Assembly: GCA_049969475.1 (NCBI GenBank)
Contig: JBMFOU010000003.1
Coordinates: forward strand, 62,001-126,000
Direction: 5' to 3'
Length of the DNA stretch: 64,000 bases
Source of the DNA: UBA2030 sp049969475
GTDB taxonomy: Bacteria > Bacteroidota > Bacteroidia > Bacteroidales > TTA-H9
The translations under genes were made by a program, and so were the position numbers. The notes under the pieces were generated by a model. The model was not told the origin of the DNA and did no database searches. It saw nothing but the letters and a program-made list of their open reading frames with translations. Each line of letters begins with the position of its first letter. Positions within the stretch are counted from its first letter, which is position 1. Shown here piece by piece: positions 9,521-18,371 of this stretch.

Positions 9521-10000
9521 ATGAATGCATCGAAAACGCTCACCCGCAGCAGATACGACAAGATTCTGGGAGGTGTGGCTGGCGGGTTGGCTCAATACCT
9601 CGAAATGGATAGTGCCATCGTAAGGTTTCTGTTCATCCTGGTTACCCTTGTGTTTGGTTCAGGCATCTGGGTATACCTTATTTTGTGGATTATCCTTCCC
9701 TACGAACCTATTCGCCCCTTCTGGAATAATACCACTGAGCCTGGTTCAGATAGTCAGTCAGGTGCGACACTTGACGACATGTCGCAACCAGCCCCTCAGC
9801 CTCCTATCAAAATGCGAAAAGACAGCAACCTGGTTATCGGAGGTATACTTATTATCCTGGGTGTCGTGTTTCTACTCGGTGAATTGATTCCCTACTTCGA
9901 TTTTGGTAAGCTCTGGCCCGTGATTCTTATTATCGTGGGTGGTGTGCTTCTCTACAATTATTACAAGTCGTCACATCATAAGACAAACGATGATCAATAA
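9521..10000 (+). CDS. PspC domain membrane protein
   Basis: A 159-aa inner-membrane protein. Residues about 5-65 form a PspC domain (TRSRYDKILGGVAGGLAQYL, then a transmembrane segment and LPYEP). After a Pro/Ser/Gln-rich linker a second hydrophobic pair (LVIGGILIILGVVFLLGELI and LWPVILIIVGGVLLYNYY) matches the LiaI/LiaF-type transmembrane domain. PspC-like proteins act in envelope-stress sensing. The gene lies 21 nt before the LiaF-like gene, which carries the same kind of transmembrane domain, so the two are probably co-transcribed and may function together. Confidence 0.9.
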   Translation: MNASKTLTRSRYDKILGGVAGGLAQYLEMDSAIVRFLFILVTLVFGSGIWVYLILWIILPYEPIRPFWNNTTEPGSDSQSGATLDDMSQPAPQPPIKMRKDSNLVIGGILIILGVVFLLGELIPYFDFGKLWPVILIIVGGVLLYNYYKSSHHKTNDDQ

Positions 10001-10021
10001 ATCTGAAAACCTTATAGTAAT

Positions 10022-10945
10022 ATGGAAACGAAATTCAGGAATGTTTTCTGGGGTGTCATCTTACTGATCCTGGGAATTGTACTTGCTCTTAAGAACTTCG
10101 GAATAATCAGCTTTTCGTGGAGAGCACTCTTACAGCTATGGCCTGTTTTGCTTATTTTGTGGGGTATAAGCGTCATCCCTGCGCGGGCTTCGCTTAAAGT
10201 GATTTTAGCATTATTTGTAGCCATTCTCTCTGTAGCCCTGGTTTATTATAAAAGTCCGCAATATGAGGATAAACCCTGGTGGCAGTGGAACGAAAATACC
10301 GAGTGGAATGAAGAAGACTGGACTGCCGAAGAACAAGTATTGGCTGAACCCTGGGACACCGCAGTGAAAAGAGTTGAACTAAAACTGGAAGCCGGAGCTG
10401 GTAAATTTGAGATTGCCGACACCACTCAATCGCTTATTTATTTTCACCGGAGCGGTAATGTTGGACCTTATGTACTCGAATCATACGATGACGAAGAGGG
10501 GCGAAAGCTGCACATCAACGTGCAAAAGTCAAATTTCGACCTGGGTTCGGTTAAAAACGAAGTAAATATCCGTCTTAATCCCGAACCATTGTGGGATATG
10601 GAAATTAAAGCTGGTGCCGCTGAACTTAATGTCGATCTTTCAAAATATAAGGTACGTAATTGCGAGATAAGCAGTGGGGCGGCTTCGGCCATCCTCAAAA
10701 TGGGCGCTACGCTTGATTCGGCTCAGGTTAAAATTGAAATGGGAGCAGCTTCTGTTAAAGTTCTGGTTCCCAGGGAGGTCGGTTGTCAGATCAAAAGTGA
10801 ATCGGTGCTCTCTAGTCGGAAATTCCCCGGCTTCGATAAGCTGAAGTCAGGTCTTTATCAGACGCCTGGTTTCGATCATGCACGGAAAAAGATTTTCCTG
10901 GATGTTAAATCTGCTGTTTCCGATCTCAGCGTAGAGCAATACTAG
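10022..10945 (+). CDS. LiaF-like membrane protein with beta-helical stress domain
   Basis: A 307-aa protein. The N-terminal 75 residues contain about four hydrophobic segments of the LiaI/LiaF type (FWGVILLILGIVLAL, LLQLWPVLLILWGI, VILALFVAILSVALVYY). The remainder from about 115 is a repetitive beta-rich domain (LKLEAGAGKFEI, MEIKAGAAELNVDL, CEISSGAASAILKMG, KIEMGAASVKVLVP), the pattern of the LiaF/DUF4097-type toast-rack fold. An acidic, tryptophan-rich linker (WWQWNENTEWNEEDW) lies between them. It probably forms an envelope-stress unit with the upstream PspC protein. LiaF in Firmicutes inhibits a two-component kinase; no such kinase is adjacent here, so the target is unknown. Confidence 0.82.
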   Translation: METKFRNVFWGVILLILGIVLALKNFGIISFSWRALLQLWPVLLILWGISVIPARASLKVILALFVAILSVALVYYKSPQYEDKPWWQWNENTEWNEEDWTAEEQVLAEPWDTAVKRVELKLEAGAGKFEIADTTQSLIYFHRSGNVGPYVLESYDDEEGRKLHINVQKSNFDLGSVKNEVNIRLNPEPLWDMEIKAGAAELNVDLSKYKVRNCEISSGAASAILKMGATLDSAQVKIEMGAASVKVLVPREVGCQIKSESVLSSRKFPGFDKLKSGLYQTPGFDHARKKIFLDVKSAVSDLSVEQY

Positions 10946-11000
10946 GGTCTTAAACTTTAAGAATTAGCTTTTCCCTGCTAAAGATTTAAAAGTAAAACGG

Positions 11001-11057
11001 CAGGCCGGACTGAAACGAAGTATTGGGTTTCAGGTTCCCGGCCTGAAGTTTTATTTC
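11001..11057. terminator. Bidirectional terminator between convergent genes
   Basis: CAGGCCGG-A-CTGAAAC (11001 onward) pairs with GTTTCAG-...-CCGGCCTG (ending 11045), followed by TTTTATTTC on the plus strand and preceded by A-rich sequence that gives T-rich RNA on the minus strand. It serves both 10022-10945 and 11085-12275. Confidence 0.85.
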
Positions 11058-11084
11058 AAAATGTTATATCTATGAAACCTTATT

Positions 11085-12275
11085 TTAATCGTTTAGCAAG
11101 GCTTGTATAATTTCCTGAGGGTTGTCAGTGATTTTCCTAATCATGCCTTCAGCGTCAGTAAGTACAAAGCGAGGTAAGGGTTGTGCATCAGGCAGAAAGA
11201 GTTCATATAAGGGAGAAGCAGTTCCTTTGAGATCGGAGCCGTGAACCCAGGTCTGAAGTCCGGCATTTTTTACGGCATTTTGCCATCGAATGGCCTGAGT
11301 ATCGAAGGCGATAGCTAAGACCTGAACCCCCATTTTTTTCGACCCGAGTGCCTTTTTCAATGCAATGAGTTTCTTTACCTGTTTGCCTTCGGCCGGCGAC
11401 CAAAAGACAAGGATCAGTGGAGAGCCTTTCAGCGCCTCGGGTGTTACCCATTGGCCTTCATCAAGGGTGGGTATGCGAAAGGTAGGAAGGGGTTTTCCAG
11501 GTTTTAAATTTTCTATGCGCAACTTCTTAATAGCTTCTGCTTTATTTAATTCAGCCATTCGTTGATGAAAAAAAAGCGCATGTTTACCCTGGGGATAGTT
11601 TTTGCGTAAACTGCTGTCGAACTGTATAAAAATTTTCCTATCGCTGATGGGATCGAGCACAGTTCTACGGCCGAAAGGTTGATTGATGGCAATCAGTCCA
11701 GCCAGGGTGCCCGGGTGAGCCTCAACAAACCTGAGCGTGAAGTTTCTCTGGCGTTGAAAAAGGTTTTCAAGAGCCCTACTCACCGAATCGCGTAGAGCCT
11801 TGAAATTAAGGGTGTTACTGTTATTGGCAAGATGTTTTACGAGCCGTTCGGCCGTGTCGAGTCGTTGCCGGCTTACCCGCAGATATTCCTGAAGCAATAA
11901 GCTTTCTTGAGAGCCGCTAATTTTAGCCCATAATATACTGTCGGCCTTCCCTTCGACCATAATCTTATCGCCGGGTTTAACTACCAGGGTAAGCGGATCG
12001 CTTGTGGAGGTACTTAATTGGTAAAATGAAGGCTCTTTTACTTCCAGGGCAAATACAAAGCTACCGTCGTTGCCGGGGATAACGGAGTCGATGGGGATAA
12101 GTGCCCGTGCGTCGAGCTCCGAGAGCCTGACAGATTTTCTTCCACTTCCTTCTATCATACCCATTATCGAACTCACCTGGGTCGATTCCTGCTGATGACA
12201 TCCCGCTAAAACCACCACCAGGATTAGAGCTGAGAGCAAAATCCGTGTTTTATACCGTTTAAGCGTGGGTAACAT
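11085..12275 (-). CDS. Lipoprotein with DUF4369-like and thioredoxin-fold domains, CXXC lost
   Basis: A 396-aa envelope lipoprotein. I start at the ATG at 12275 because it gives MLPTLKRYKTRILLSALILVVVLAGC, a proper lipoprotein signal with lipobox LAGC; in-frame starts further upstream would put about 20 extra residues before it. Residues after the Cys form a small beta domain typical of DUF4369 proteins, followed by a helical region, then a C-terminal TlpA/AhpC-type thioredoxin fold (LPTFRIPTLDEG, LKGSPLILVFWSP). The redox CXXC expected after FW is replaced by SPAEGKQ, so it cannot act as a normal thiol reductase. The start overlaps the end of the phosphopantetheinyl transferase gene by 17 nt, suggesting translational coupling. 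Function unknown. Confidence 0.8.
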   Translation of the reverse strand: MLPTLKRYKTRILLSALILVVVLAGCHQQESTQVSSIMGMIEGSGRKSVRLSELDARALIPIDSVIPGNDGSFVFALEVKEPSFYQLSTSTSDPLTLVVKPGDKIMVEGKADSILWAKISGSQESLLLQEYLRVSRQRLDTAERLVKHLANNSNTLNFKALRDSVSRALENLFQRQRNFTLRFVEAHPGTLAGLIAINQPFGRRTVLDPISDRKIFIQFDSSLRKNYPQGKHALFFHQRMAELNKAEAIKKLRIENLKPGKPLPTFRIPTLDEGQWVTPEALKGSPLILVFWSPAEGKQVKKLIALKKALGSKKMGVQVLAIAFDTQAIRWQNAVKNAGLQTWVHGSDLKGTASPLYELFLPDAQPLPRFVLTDAEGMIRKITDNPQEIIQALLND

Positions 12276-12906
12276 AGGCGATAATATGTTCTGCATCAAT
12301 ATTTTCATAGTGCAATTCGATTTGAGTCTCAACATTGTCGCTTGATTTTAAAAGGCAGGAAGCCAACCCCTGGGGTTGACTGAGAAAAGGAAGAATGTGT
12401 ATTTGATTTCGGAAATCGAGCCCTGGCATATCAGCCCATTTAAAGACAGCTTCTTTAATGCACCATAAAATCGTCAGGTGTCTGAGGTTGCTGAGAAAGG
12501 AGGCATGTTTCTGCAACTCTTTTTTAGAGAGAAAGCGTTCTTTCACTTTCGCTATGCGCGGCCGGATCGATTCAACGTCTACTCCTGCAGGCTGATTAGG
12601 ATGTATCTGGCAGGCCGCCCAGGGGCCTGCATGACTCACTGATATCTGAAAAGGCTGATTTTGAAGAAACGGCCTCCCCTTTTCATCGTATAATATTTTT
12701 GTATGCGGACTTCCCAACATTTGACGGAGCAGGGCGCGCCAGGCCAGCCAATGAAGCTGACGGATGGTGTTTTTTATTTGAACCAGATAAAGACGTTCTT
12801 CTTCCGAAAGATGGGCCATGGCCAGCAGGGTAGCGGGGTCTTCGCTGATTTGCCATAGACCCACAGTAAACCCCCCTTCAGTTGGAGTAATTTGATGGAG
12901 AGGCAT
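12259..12906 (-). CDS. 4'-phosphopantetheinyl transferase, Sfp/AcpT type
   Basis: Transfers the phosphopantetheine arm of CoA to a carrier-protein serine. The 215-aa protein has the family motifs ISVSHAGPWAAC (about 124), GVDVE (magnesium-binding acidic pair) and WCIKEAVFKW (about 172-181). The ATG at 12906 is preferred to an in-frame TTG at 12927 because MPLHQI... matches how family members normally begin. The size suggests a broad-specificity Sfp-type enzyme and not the 120-aa AcpS type. No polyketide or peptide synthetase gene is in the window. Its stop codon lies within the next gene on the minus strand. Confidence 0.9.
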   Translation of the reverse strand: MPLHQITPTEGGFTVGLWQISEDPATLLAMAHLSEEERLYLVQIKNTIRQLHWLAWRALLRQMLGSPHTKILYDEKGRPFLQNQPFQISVSHAGPWAACQIHPNQPAGVDVESIRPRIAKVKERFLSKKELQKHASFLSNLRHLTILWCIKEAVFKWADMPGLDFRNQIHILPFLSQPQGLASCLLKSSDNVETQIELHYENIDAEHIIAYVTHA

Positions 12907-13004
12907 GCCTTGAAATTTCAGGCGCAAAGTTACAGCCCTGGACCATATGCCTCGTATGTTACCTGAAAATCATGGTTATTTCCAGCATCTACAAGAATAT
13001 TAGG

Positions 13005-13012
13005 TATATTTG
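13005..13012 (+). promoter_or_regulatory. -7 promoter box for ahcY
   Basis: TATATTTG matches TAnnTTTG, 39 nt before the ahcY ATG. No -33 TTG at the right distance. Confidence 0.5.
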
Positions 13013-13051
13013 CATTTTAAAGAAAACAACAACAAATTCTTATAAATAACT

Positions 13052-14479
13052 ATGTATCAGGAACATGCAACTTCACTTGACTTTGAATTTAAAGTCAAGG
13101 ATTTATCGTTGGCCGATTGGGGTCGCAAAGAAATTGAGCTAGCCGAGAAAGAAATGCCGGGTTTGATGGCTATCAGGGCTAAATATGCCCCGCTAAAGCC
13201 TTTGAAAGGAGCTCGCATCACAGGTTCGCTACACATGACCATCCAAACGGCTGTTCTTATCGAAACGCTGGTGGCCCTTGGTGCTGATGTCCGTTGGGCC
13301 AGCTGCAATATTTTCTCTACCCAGGATCATGCAGCGGCGGCTGTCGTGCGCGATTCCAAAGTTCCCATCTTTGCGTGGAAAGGCGAAACCCTCGAAGAGT
13401 ATTGGTGGGCTACCAGCATGGCGCTGAAATTTCCGGGCGGTCTTGGTCCCAACTTGGTTGTGGATGATGGTGGAGATGCCACCCTGTTGATTCATAAAGG
13501 CTATTATGCAGAAAAAGACCCTTCACTTCTGGAGGTTGAACCCCAGAACCGTGAGGAAGGAATTATCCTAGAGCTGCTGAAGAAGATTCAGAAAGAAGAC
13601 CCCACTCGTTGGCACCGTACCGTGAAAGACTGGAAAGGCGTTTCGGAAGAAACCACTACTGGGGTTCATCGGCTTTATCAGATGGAAGAGCAGGGAACCC
13701 TCCTGGTGCCGGCTATCAATGTAAATGACAGTGTTACCAAGTCAAAGTTCGATAATTTGTATGGTTGCCGCGAATCTTTGGCCGATGGTATTAAGCGGGC
13801 TACCGATGTGATGATTGCCGGGAAAGTGGTTGTAGTATGTGGTTATGGTGATGTGGGCAAAGGTTGCGCCCATTCCATGCGTAGCTACGGTGCCCGTGTA
13901 CTGGTAACCGAAATTGATCCCATCTGTGCCCTGCAGGCTGCCATGGAAGGTTTTCAGGTTACCACCGTGGAAGATGCTCTGGCCGAAGGGAATATCTTTG
14001 TGACGGCCACCGGCAACCGCGACGTGATTACTCTCGAACACATGGAGCGGATGAAAGACCAGGCTATTGTTTGTAACATTGGGCATTTTGATAATGAAAT
14101 TCAGGTCGATAGGCTTAATGCCCTCGATGACATCCGCAAAGTCAATATCAAACCTCAAGTCGATCAATACTATTTCCCCGATGGTCATTCTATCATTCTG
14201 TTGGCTGAAGGCAGACTGGTAAATTTGGGTTGCGCCACCGGACATCCTTCGTTTGTAATGAGTAACTCATTCTCTAACCAGACTCTTGCCCAGATTGAAT
14301 TGTGGCAAAAAGACCTCAAGGTGGGAGTATATCGCCTGCCCAAACATCTCGACGAAGAAGTAGCCCGTCTGCATCTTGATCAGCTGGGTGTGAAGCTTAC
14401 CAAACTTACCCCCGAACAAGCCGCCTATATAGGTGTACCTGTGGAAGGCCCCTATAAGCCTGAACATTATAGGTACTAA
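13052..14479 (+). CDS. ahcY: Adenosylhomocysteinase (S-adenosyl-L-homocysteine hydrolase)
   Basis: Cleaves S-adenosylhomocysteine to adenosine and homocysteine, relieving product inhibition of methyltransferases. The 475-aa protein has the substrate motif GSLHMTIQTAVLIETL, SCNIFSTQDHAAAA, the NAD-binding loop VCGYGDVGKGCA (near 268) and NVNDSVTKSKFDN with the catalytic lysine region. It ends in KPEHYRY, the conserved C-terminal tail that reaches into the partner subunit's NAD site. The length, with an internal insertion after DDGGDATLLIHKG, is typical of the bacterial long form. It is monocistronic: own -7 box upstream and a strong terminator downstream. No SAH riboswitch is apparent in the short leader. 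Confidence 0.97.
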   Translation: MYQEHATSLDFEFKVKDLSLADWGRKEIELAEKEMPGLMAIRAKYAPLKPLKGARITGSLHMTIQTAVLIETLVALGADVRWASCNIFSTQDHAAAAVVRDSKVPIFAWKGETLEEYWWATSMALKFPGGLGPNLVVDDGGDATLLIHKGYYAEKDPSLLEVEPQNREEGIILELLKKIQKEDPTRWHRTVKDWKGVSEETTTGVHRLYQMEEQGTLLVPAINVNDSVTKSKFDNLYGCRESLADGIKRATDVMIAGKVVVVCGYGDVGKGCAHSMRSYGARVLVTEIDPICALQAAMEGFQVTTVEDALAEGNIFVTATGNRDVITLEHMERMKDQAIVCNIGHFDNEIQVDRLNALDDIRKVNIKPQVDQYYFPDGHSIILLAEGRLVNLGCATGHPSFVMSNSFSNQTLAQIELWQKDLKVGVYRLPKHLDEEVARLHLDQLGVKLTKLTPEQAAYIGVPVEGPYKPEHYRY

Positions 14480-14515
14480 TAAATAGCCTGACAGGTTTTA
14501 AAGTTTTTTTGCGAA

Positions 14516-14546
14516 GCCGCTCATCCGAGCGGCTTTTTATTTTTTT
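14516..14546 (+). terminator. Rho-independent terminator of ahcY
   Basis: GCCGCTC (14516-14522) pairs with GAGCGGC (14527-14533) around a 4-nt loop, followed by TTTTTATTTTTTTT. Confidence 0.9.
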
Positions 14547-14659
14547 TCTTAAAACACTGATAAAAAGACAATTAATCTTATGGTTTTTTAGTGAATGGAT
14601 GGTCCGGGTGGAATATTTCAAACATAAAAAGTAATTTTAAGGTCCCATAAAAAATACTC

Positions 14660-15487
14660 ATGTGTGGTCGATTCATTCTGGTGCAGAAACTGGAAGTCAT
14701 CGAAAAACGTTTCAATGTCACTCCGGCTTTCGATATTCCGCTGGAGCCCAATTACAATATAACTCCGGGGACTTACACTCCTGTGGTAGCTTCCGACAAT
14801 CCCAGGGTGCTTCAATTGATGCGTTTCGGAATGACTCCCTTTTGGTCGAAAACCGATAAGTTTTTTATCAACGCGCGGGCTGAAGGCGACCACAATCCGG
14901 CAGATGACCCTGGCTTTAAAGGAGCTAAAGGTATTATTGAAAAACCCGCTTTTCGAAAACCCATTCGCTCGCAACGCTGTCTGGTAATTGCTGATGCTTT
15001 CATAGAAGGAACAGTGAATGAAAAGCTGAATAAACCTTTTCTGATTTATTTACGGAACAAGGTGCGCCCTTTTGCTATGGCTGGCGTTTGGGATGAATGG
15101 ACTAATCCATCTACCGGCGAAATCATTCGCTCATTTGCCATTATCACTACAGTAGCCAACGATTTGCTACGTATGCTGCCTCACCACCGCATGCCGGTCA
15201 TTCTTCATCCCTCGCAGGAAAAACGCTGGCTCGACTCCGATACTCCCCTCACCGACATCACAGCGATGCTCAAACCTTTTGACAGCCAGCTGATGAATGC
15301 CTATCCCCTGCGTCTAGATATCAAATCGCCGAAGGCTAAGGGCCGGGCATTGATTGAACCCGCAGGCCCCCCCTTATTGCCAGAGGAAGAATACGAGGTA
15401 AAATCTTATCTTCGCAGGGAGGGAATGGGTAATCCCCGGCAGCATTTCACCGACCTGCCTCCCGATGAACCTATTTCAAACATTTGA
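14660..15487 (+). CDS. HMCES/YedK (SRAP) abasic-site crosslinking protein
   Basis: SOS response-associated peptidase family protein that forms a stable thiazolidine link with abasic sites in single-stranded DNA. All catalytic elements are visible in the 275-aa protein: MCGRF puts the reactive Cys at position 2, exposed after Met removal; NARAEG (about 73) supplies the conserved Asn and Glu region; AGVWDEW and HHRMPVIL (about 174-181) supply the active-site His. The C-terminal 40 residues after the SRAP core are low-complexity and family-variable. It lies between ahcY and a secreted propeller gene with short gaps and has no visible partner. No LexA box was recognised upstream. Confidence 0.94.
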   Translation: MCGRFILVQKLEVIEKRFNVTPAFDIPLEPNYNITPGTYTPVVASDNPRVLQLMRFGMTPFWSKTDKFFINARAEGDHNPADDPGFKGAKGIIEKPAFRKPIRSQRCLVIADAFIEGTVNEKLNKPFLIYLRNKVRPFAMAGVWDEWTNPSTGEIIRSFAIITTVANDLLRMLPHHRMPVILHPSQEKRWLDSDTPLTDITAMLKPFDSQLMNAYPLRLDIKSPKAKGRALIEPAGPPLLPEEEYEVKSYLRREGMGNPRQHFTDLPPDEPISNI

Positions 15488-15503
15488 TAACTTTTTTTAG
15501 TTT

Positions 15504-18068
15504 ATGAAGGGAAAACACATACTTCTAGCCGCTTCGATGGGACTTGTGCTGGGGGCCGGGTTATATTTCCTGAAAAACAATGGTTGGAATTTAAAACCAC
15601 TGAAGGACCTTTGGGCCAAGGAAGAAGAATCCGCAGAGCCATCAGACTGGATGGGCATGCAAAGAGTATTTCCTCACAATACTTTCAATTATTCTGAGTA
15701 TTTGTGGGCATTGCAGCAGGCCCATACCTTGCATCAGGCGGCAAGCAGTAGGGAATTTTATTGGGTTCCTGCGGGTCCCTACAATATTGGGGGGCGCATA
15801 ACCGATATTGCCATTCATCCCTCGCAACCTGAAACAATATACGTAGGTGCTGCTTCTGGAGGAATTTTTAAATCCACCGATGGAGGTATTACATGGCAAA
15901 ATGTATTTACAGATGCCCCGGTAATTTCTATAGGTTCTCTCGCTATCGACCCGGGTAGTCCTCAGGTGATCTGGGCAGGGACGGGTGAAGCCAACTCCTC
16001 GAGTTTTAGTTTTGTGGGAAATGGAATCTATAAATCGGAGGACGGTGGGCAGACCTGGCAGCACAAAGGCCTGGAGCAGTCGGCTTATGTGGGTCGTATG
16101 ATAGTCGATTATTCTAACAGTGATCGCATATTTGTAGCTGCTTGTGGAAACCTTTTCACTCCTAATGAAGAAAGAGGGATATTCCGCTCGACTGACGCAG
16201 GGCAGTCGTGGGAAAAAGTACTTTTTGTGAGCGATTCCACTTCAGGCATTGATATTGTTCAGGACCCTGACGACCCTGATATTCTTTATGCTGCCATGTG
16301 GGAACGCATGAGGGGGCTTACTTACCGTCGCTCTTATGGCCCCACCTCGGGCATTTATAAATCTACTGACGGGGGAACCACATGGAATCCCATCAATAAT
16401 GGACTCCCTACCGGTGGGGTAATGGGTCGCATAGGGTTAGCACTCTCGCAGCAGACACCCCGAAAGCTCTATGCCTTTGTTGACATGTTAGTTGCCGGAA
16501 GTCCAACGGCCGCCGTCTTTCGTTCGCTCGACGAGGGCGCTTCGTGGCAACGCACCAACGACGCATCTCTGGCTACCATGAATAGCAACTTTGGCTGGTA
16601 CTTCGGCCAGATTAGGGTGGACCCTGATAACAGCAACCGAATCTATGTGATGGGCGTAGATATGTACCGTTCGGACGATGGGGGGAACTCTTACCAGCAG
16701 ATTGCCGGGTACTACAATATCGATCAAATATATGTAGATCATCATGCACATTACATACAACCCGGGACTGGTAAAATCTGGCATGGATGCGATGGAGGTC
16801 TTTATACTTCAATGGATTATGGGAATACCTGGACGAAAATAAACACCCTGCCCATCACCCAATTTTATGCGATAGCCGTTGATTATCAAAATCCATATAA
16901 AATTTACGGTGGAACCCAGGATAACAATACAATTGGCACCCGCGACGGTGGCACCGATACATGGGAAAGGTTATTGGGTGGAGATGGGTTTTATGTGGCT
17001 GTAGATTACAATAATCCCAATGTAATTTATGCTGAAAGTCAGTGGGGTAATCTATATAAATCCACCAATGGCGGAAATTCCTTTTCATACATTGCTGCCT
17101 GGAGCGAGCGAACCAATTGGTCCTCGCCGTTGGTAATGCACCCTGTCAATCCGCAGATCCTGTATTTTGGCACTTATCGGGTTTGGAAAACCCTTAACGG
17201 CGGTATGACCTGGACGCCGGTAAGTGAAGATTTAACGCGCAATCTTACGGTTTCTGGTTTCAGTACCCTAAGCACACTGGCCATCTCTTCGCTGCGACCC
17301 GATTACGTCCTGGCCGGCTCCGATGATGGAAGGGTACATATTTCTACCAACGGAGGCGCCTCCTGGAGCGATATCAGCGCAGGGTTGCCCTTACGATGGA
17401 TTACGCGCGTAGCCTTCGATCCTTTCGATGAGAACACGATTTATGCCACGGTTTCAGGCTTTCGTTGGGATGAACCCCAACCCTATGTTTTCATGTCTAA
17501 CGATCTGGGGACCAACTGGACGGCTATTCAGAGCAACCTCCCTCAATTGCCAGTGAATGTCATTGTTCCTGATCCTGAGGTCCCTGGGCGTCTTTACGTT
17601 GGAACCGATGCCGGAATTTTTTATACGAATGATTATGGGGGACAGTGGCTGAGCATGCAGGGCGGAATGCCTATGGTGCCCGTAACAGATCTCCAATTAC
17701 ACCAACCCACCCATACCCTGGTAGCTGGCACCTACGGATGCTCGGCCTGGAAACTCGACCTCTCGCTGATTACAGGTGTGAAGGAGAAGCCCTCCTCTAT
17801 TCAGTCGCAATTTATCATTGACCGTCTCTATCCCCAGCCAGTGCACAGGCATTCGTATCTTTCCTTGGAAATCTATTTAACAGGGATTTTTCCAATACAA
17901 GCTCATTGGATAGATGTTTCCGGCAAAGCGGGAAATTCTTTTACCCTGAACCCGGGACCCGGTGCTTCTGCAGTTTCAATAGAGGCACCCGAAGTCGCAG
18001 GTATTTACTGGTTAAAGATGACATCTGGTGAACATACTATTTCCCAAAAAGTCATTGTTTTACCCTGA
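15504..18068 (+). CDS. VPS10/sortilin-like Asp-box beta-propeller protein with T9SS tail
   Basis: An 854-aa exported protein. The N-terminus (MKGKHILLAASMGLVLGAGLYFL) is a signal sequence or anchor. From about residue 95 to 740 there are around a dozen Asp-box repeats of the SxDGGxTW type (KSTDGGITW, KSEDGGQTW, RSTDAGQSW, KSTDGGTTW, TSMDYGNTW, KTLNGGMTW, ISTNGGASW and others), giving one or two beta-propellers of the sortilin/xyloglucanase type. The last 80 residues (YPQPVHRHSYLSLEI ... GIYWLKMTSGEHTISQKVIVLP) look like a T9SS type A sorting domain, so the protein is probably secreted by the system that includes SprA (58500 onward). Catalytic residues of a glycosidase cannot be assigned, so enzyme activity is not claimed. 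Confidence 0.87.
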   Translation: MKGKHILLAASMGLVLGAGLYFLKNNGWNLKPLKDLWAKEEESAEPSDWMGMQRVFPHNTFNYSEYLWALQQAHTLHQAASSREFYWVPAGPYNIGGRITDIAIHPSQPETIYVGAASGGIFKSTDGGITWQNVFTDAPVISIGSLAIDPGSPQVIWAGTGEANSSSFSFVGNGIYKSEDGGQTWQHKGLEQSAYVGRMIVDYSNSDRIFVAACGNLFTPNEERGIFRSTDAGQSWEKVLFVSDSTSGIDIVQDPDDPDILYAAMWERMRGLTYRRSYGPTSGIYKSTDGGTTWNPINNGLPTGGVMGRIGLALSQQTPRKLYAFVDMLVAGSPTAAVFRSLDEGASWQRTNDASLATMNSNFGWYFGQIRVDPDNSNRIYVMGVDMYRSDDGGNSYQQIAGYYNIDQIYVDHHAHYIQPGTGKIWHGCDGGLYTSMDYGNTWTKINTLPITQFYAIAVDYQNPYKIYGGTQDNNTIGTRDGGTDTWERLLGGDGFYVAVDYNNPNVIYAESQWGNLYKSTNGGNSFSYIAAWSERTNWSSPLVMHPVNPQILYFGTYRVWKTLNGGMTWTPVSEDLTRNLTVSGFSTLSTLAISSLRPDYVLAGSDDGRVHISTNGGASWSDISAGLPLRWITRVAFDPFDENTIYATVSGFRWDEPQPYVFMSNDLGTNWTAIQSNLPQLPVNVIVPDPEVPGRLYVGTDAGIFYTNDYGGQWLSMQGGMPMVPVTDLQLHQPTHTLVAGTYGCSAWKLDLSLITGVKEKPSSIQSQFIIDRLYPQPVHRHSYLSLEIYLTGIFPIQAHWIDVSGKAGNSFTLNPGPGASAVSIEAPEVAGIYWLKMTSGEHTISQKVIVLP

Positions 18069-18083
18069 TAAGGAGTGTAAAAG

Positions 18084-18371
18084 ATGCTTTTATTTTCGAA
18101 AAAGAAATTTTGTTTCCTTGTCCTTGGGCTTATTATGCTGGGGCTGACAGTTACGGGGTGCAGCTCTACCCGACGAACCTATCGCAAAAAGGAGCATAAA
18201 CCCCGCAATTGCGATTGTCCTTCATTTTCATGGTTTAACGCTGCTTCTACTGATGATGCGCAAAATGGTATTACGCGATCGGGAAAATATGATACGGGGG
18301 CTGGAGCCTTACTTGCCACCGGGTACAGCCTCTCTGGTAACCGATATGATTCTCTCGCTGCCCAACCTTGA
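18084..18371 (+). CDS. Small Cys-rich lipoprotein overlapping the SprT-like gene
   Basis: A 95-aa ORF beginning 15 nt after the propeller gene, with GGAG upstream. The signal MLLFSKKKFCFLVLGLIMLGLTVTGC has a convincing lipobox (VTGC). A basic stretch (STRRTYRKKEHKPR) and NCDCPSF follow; the RNCDCP motif is reminiscent of small lipoproteins found across Bacteroidota. The last 40 residues, from NAASTDDAQN, overlap the next gene by 119 nt in another frame and look unconstrained, so the functional part is probably residues 1-55. The function is unknown. A sequencing or real frameshift near 18240 is an alternative explanation for the overlap. Confidence 0.65.
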   Translation: MLLFSKKKFCFLVLGLIMLGLTVTGCSSTRRTYRKKEHKPRNCDCPSFSWFNAASTDDAQNGITRSGKYDTGAGALLATGYSLSGNRYDSLAAQP

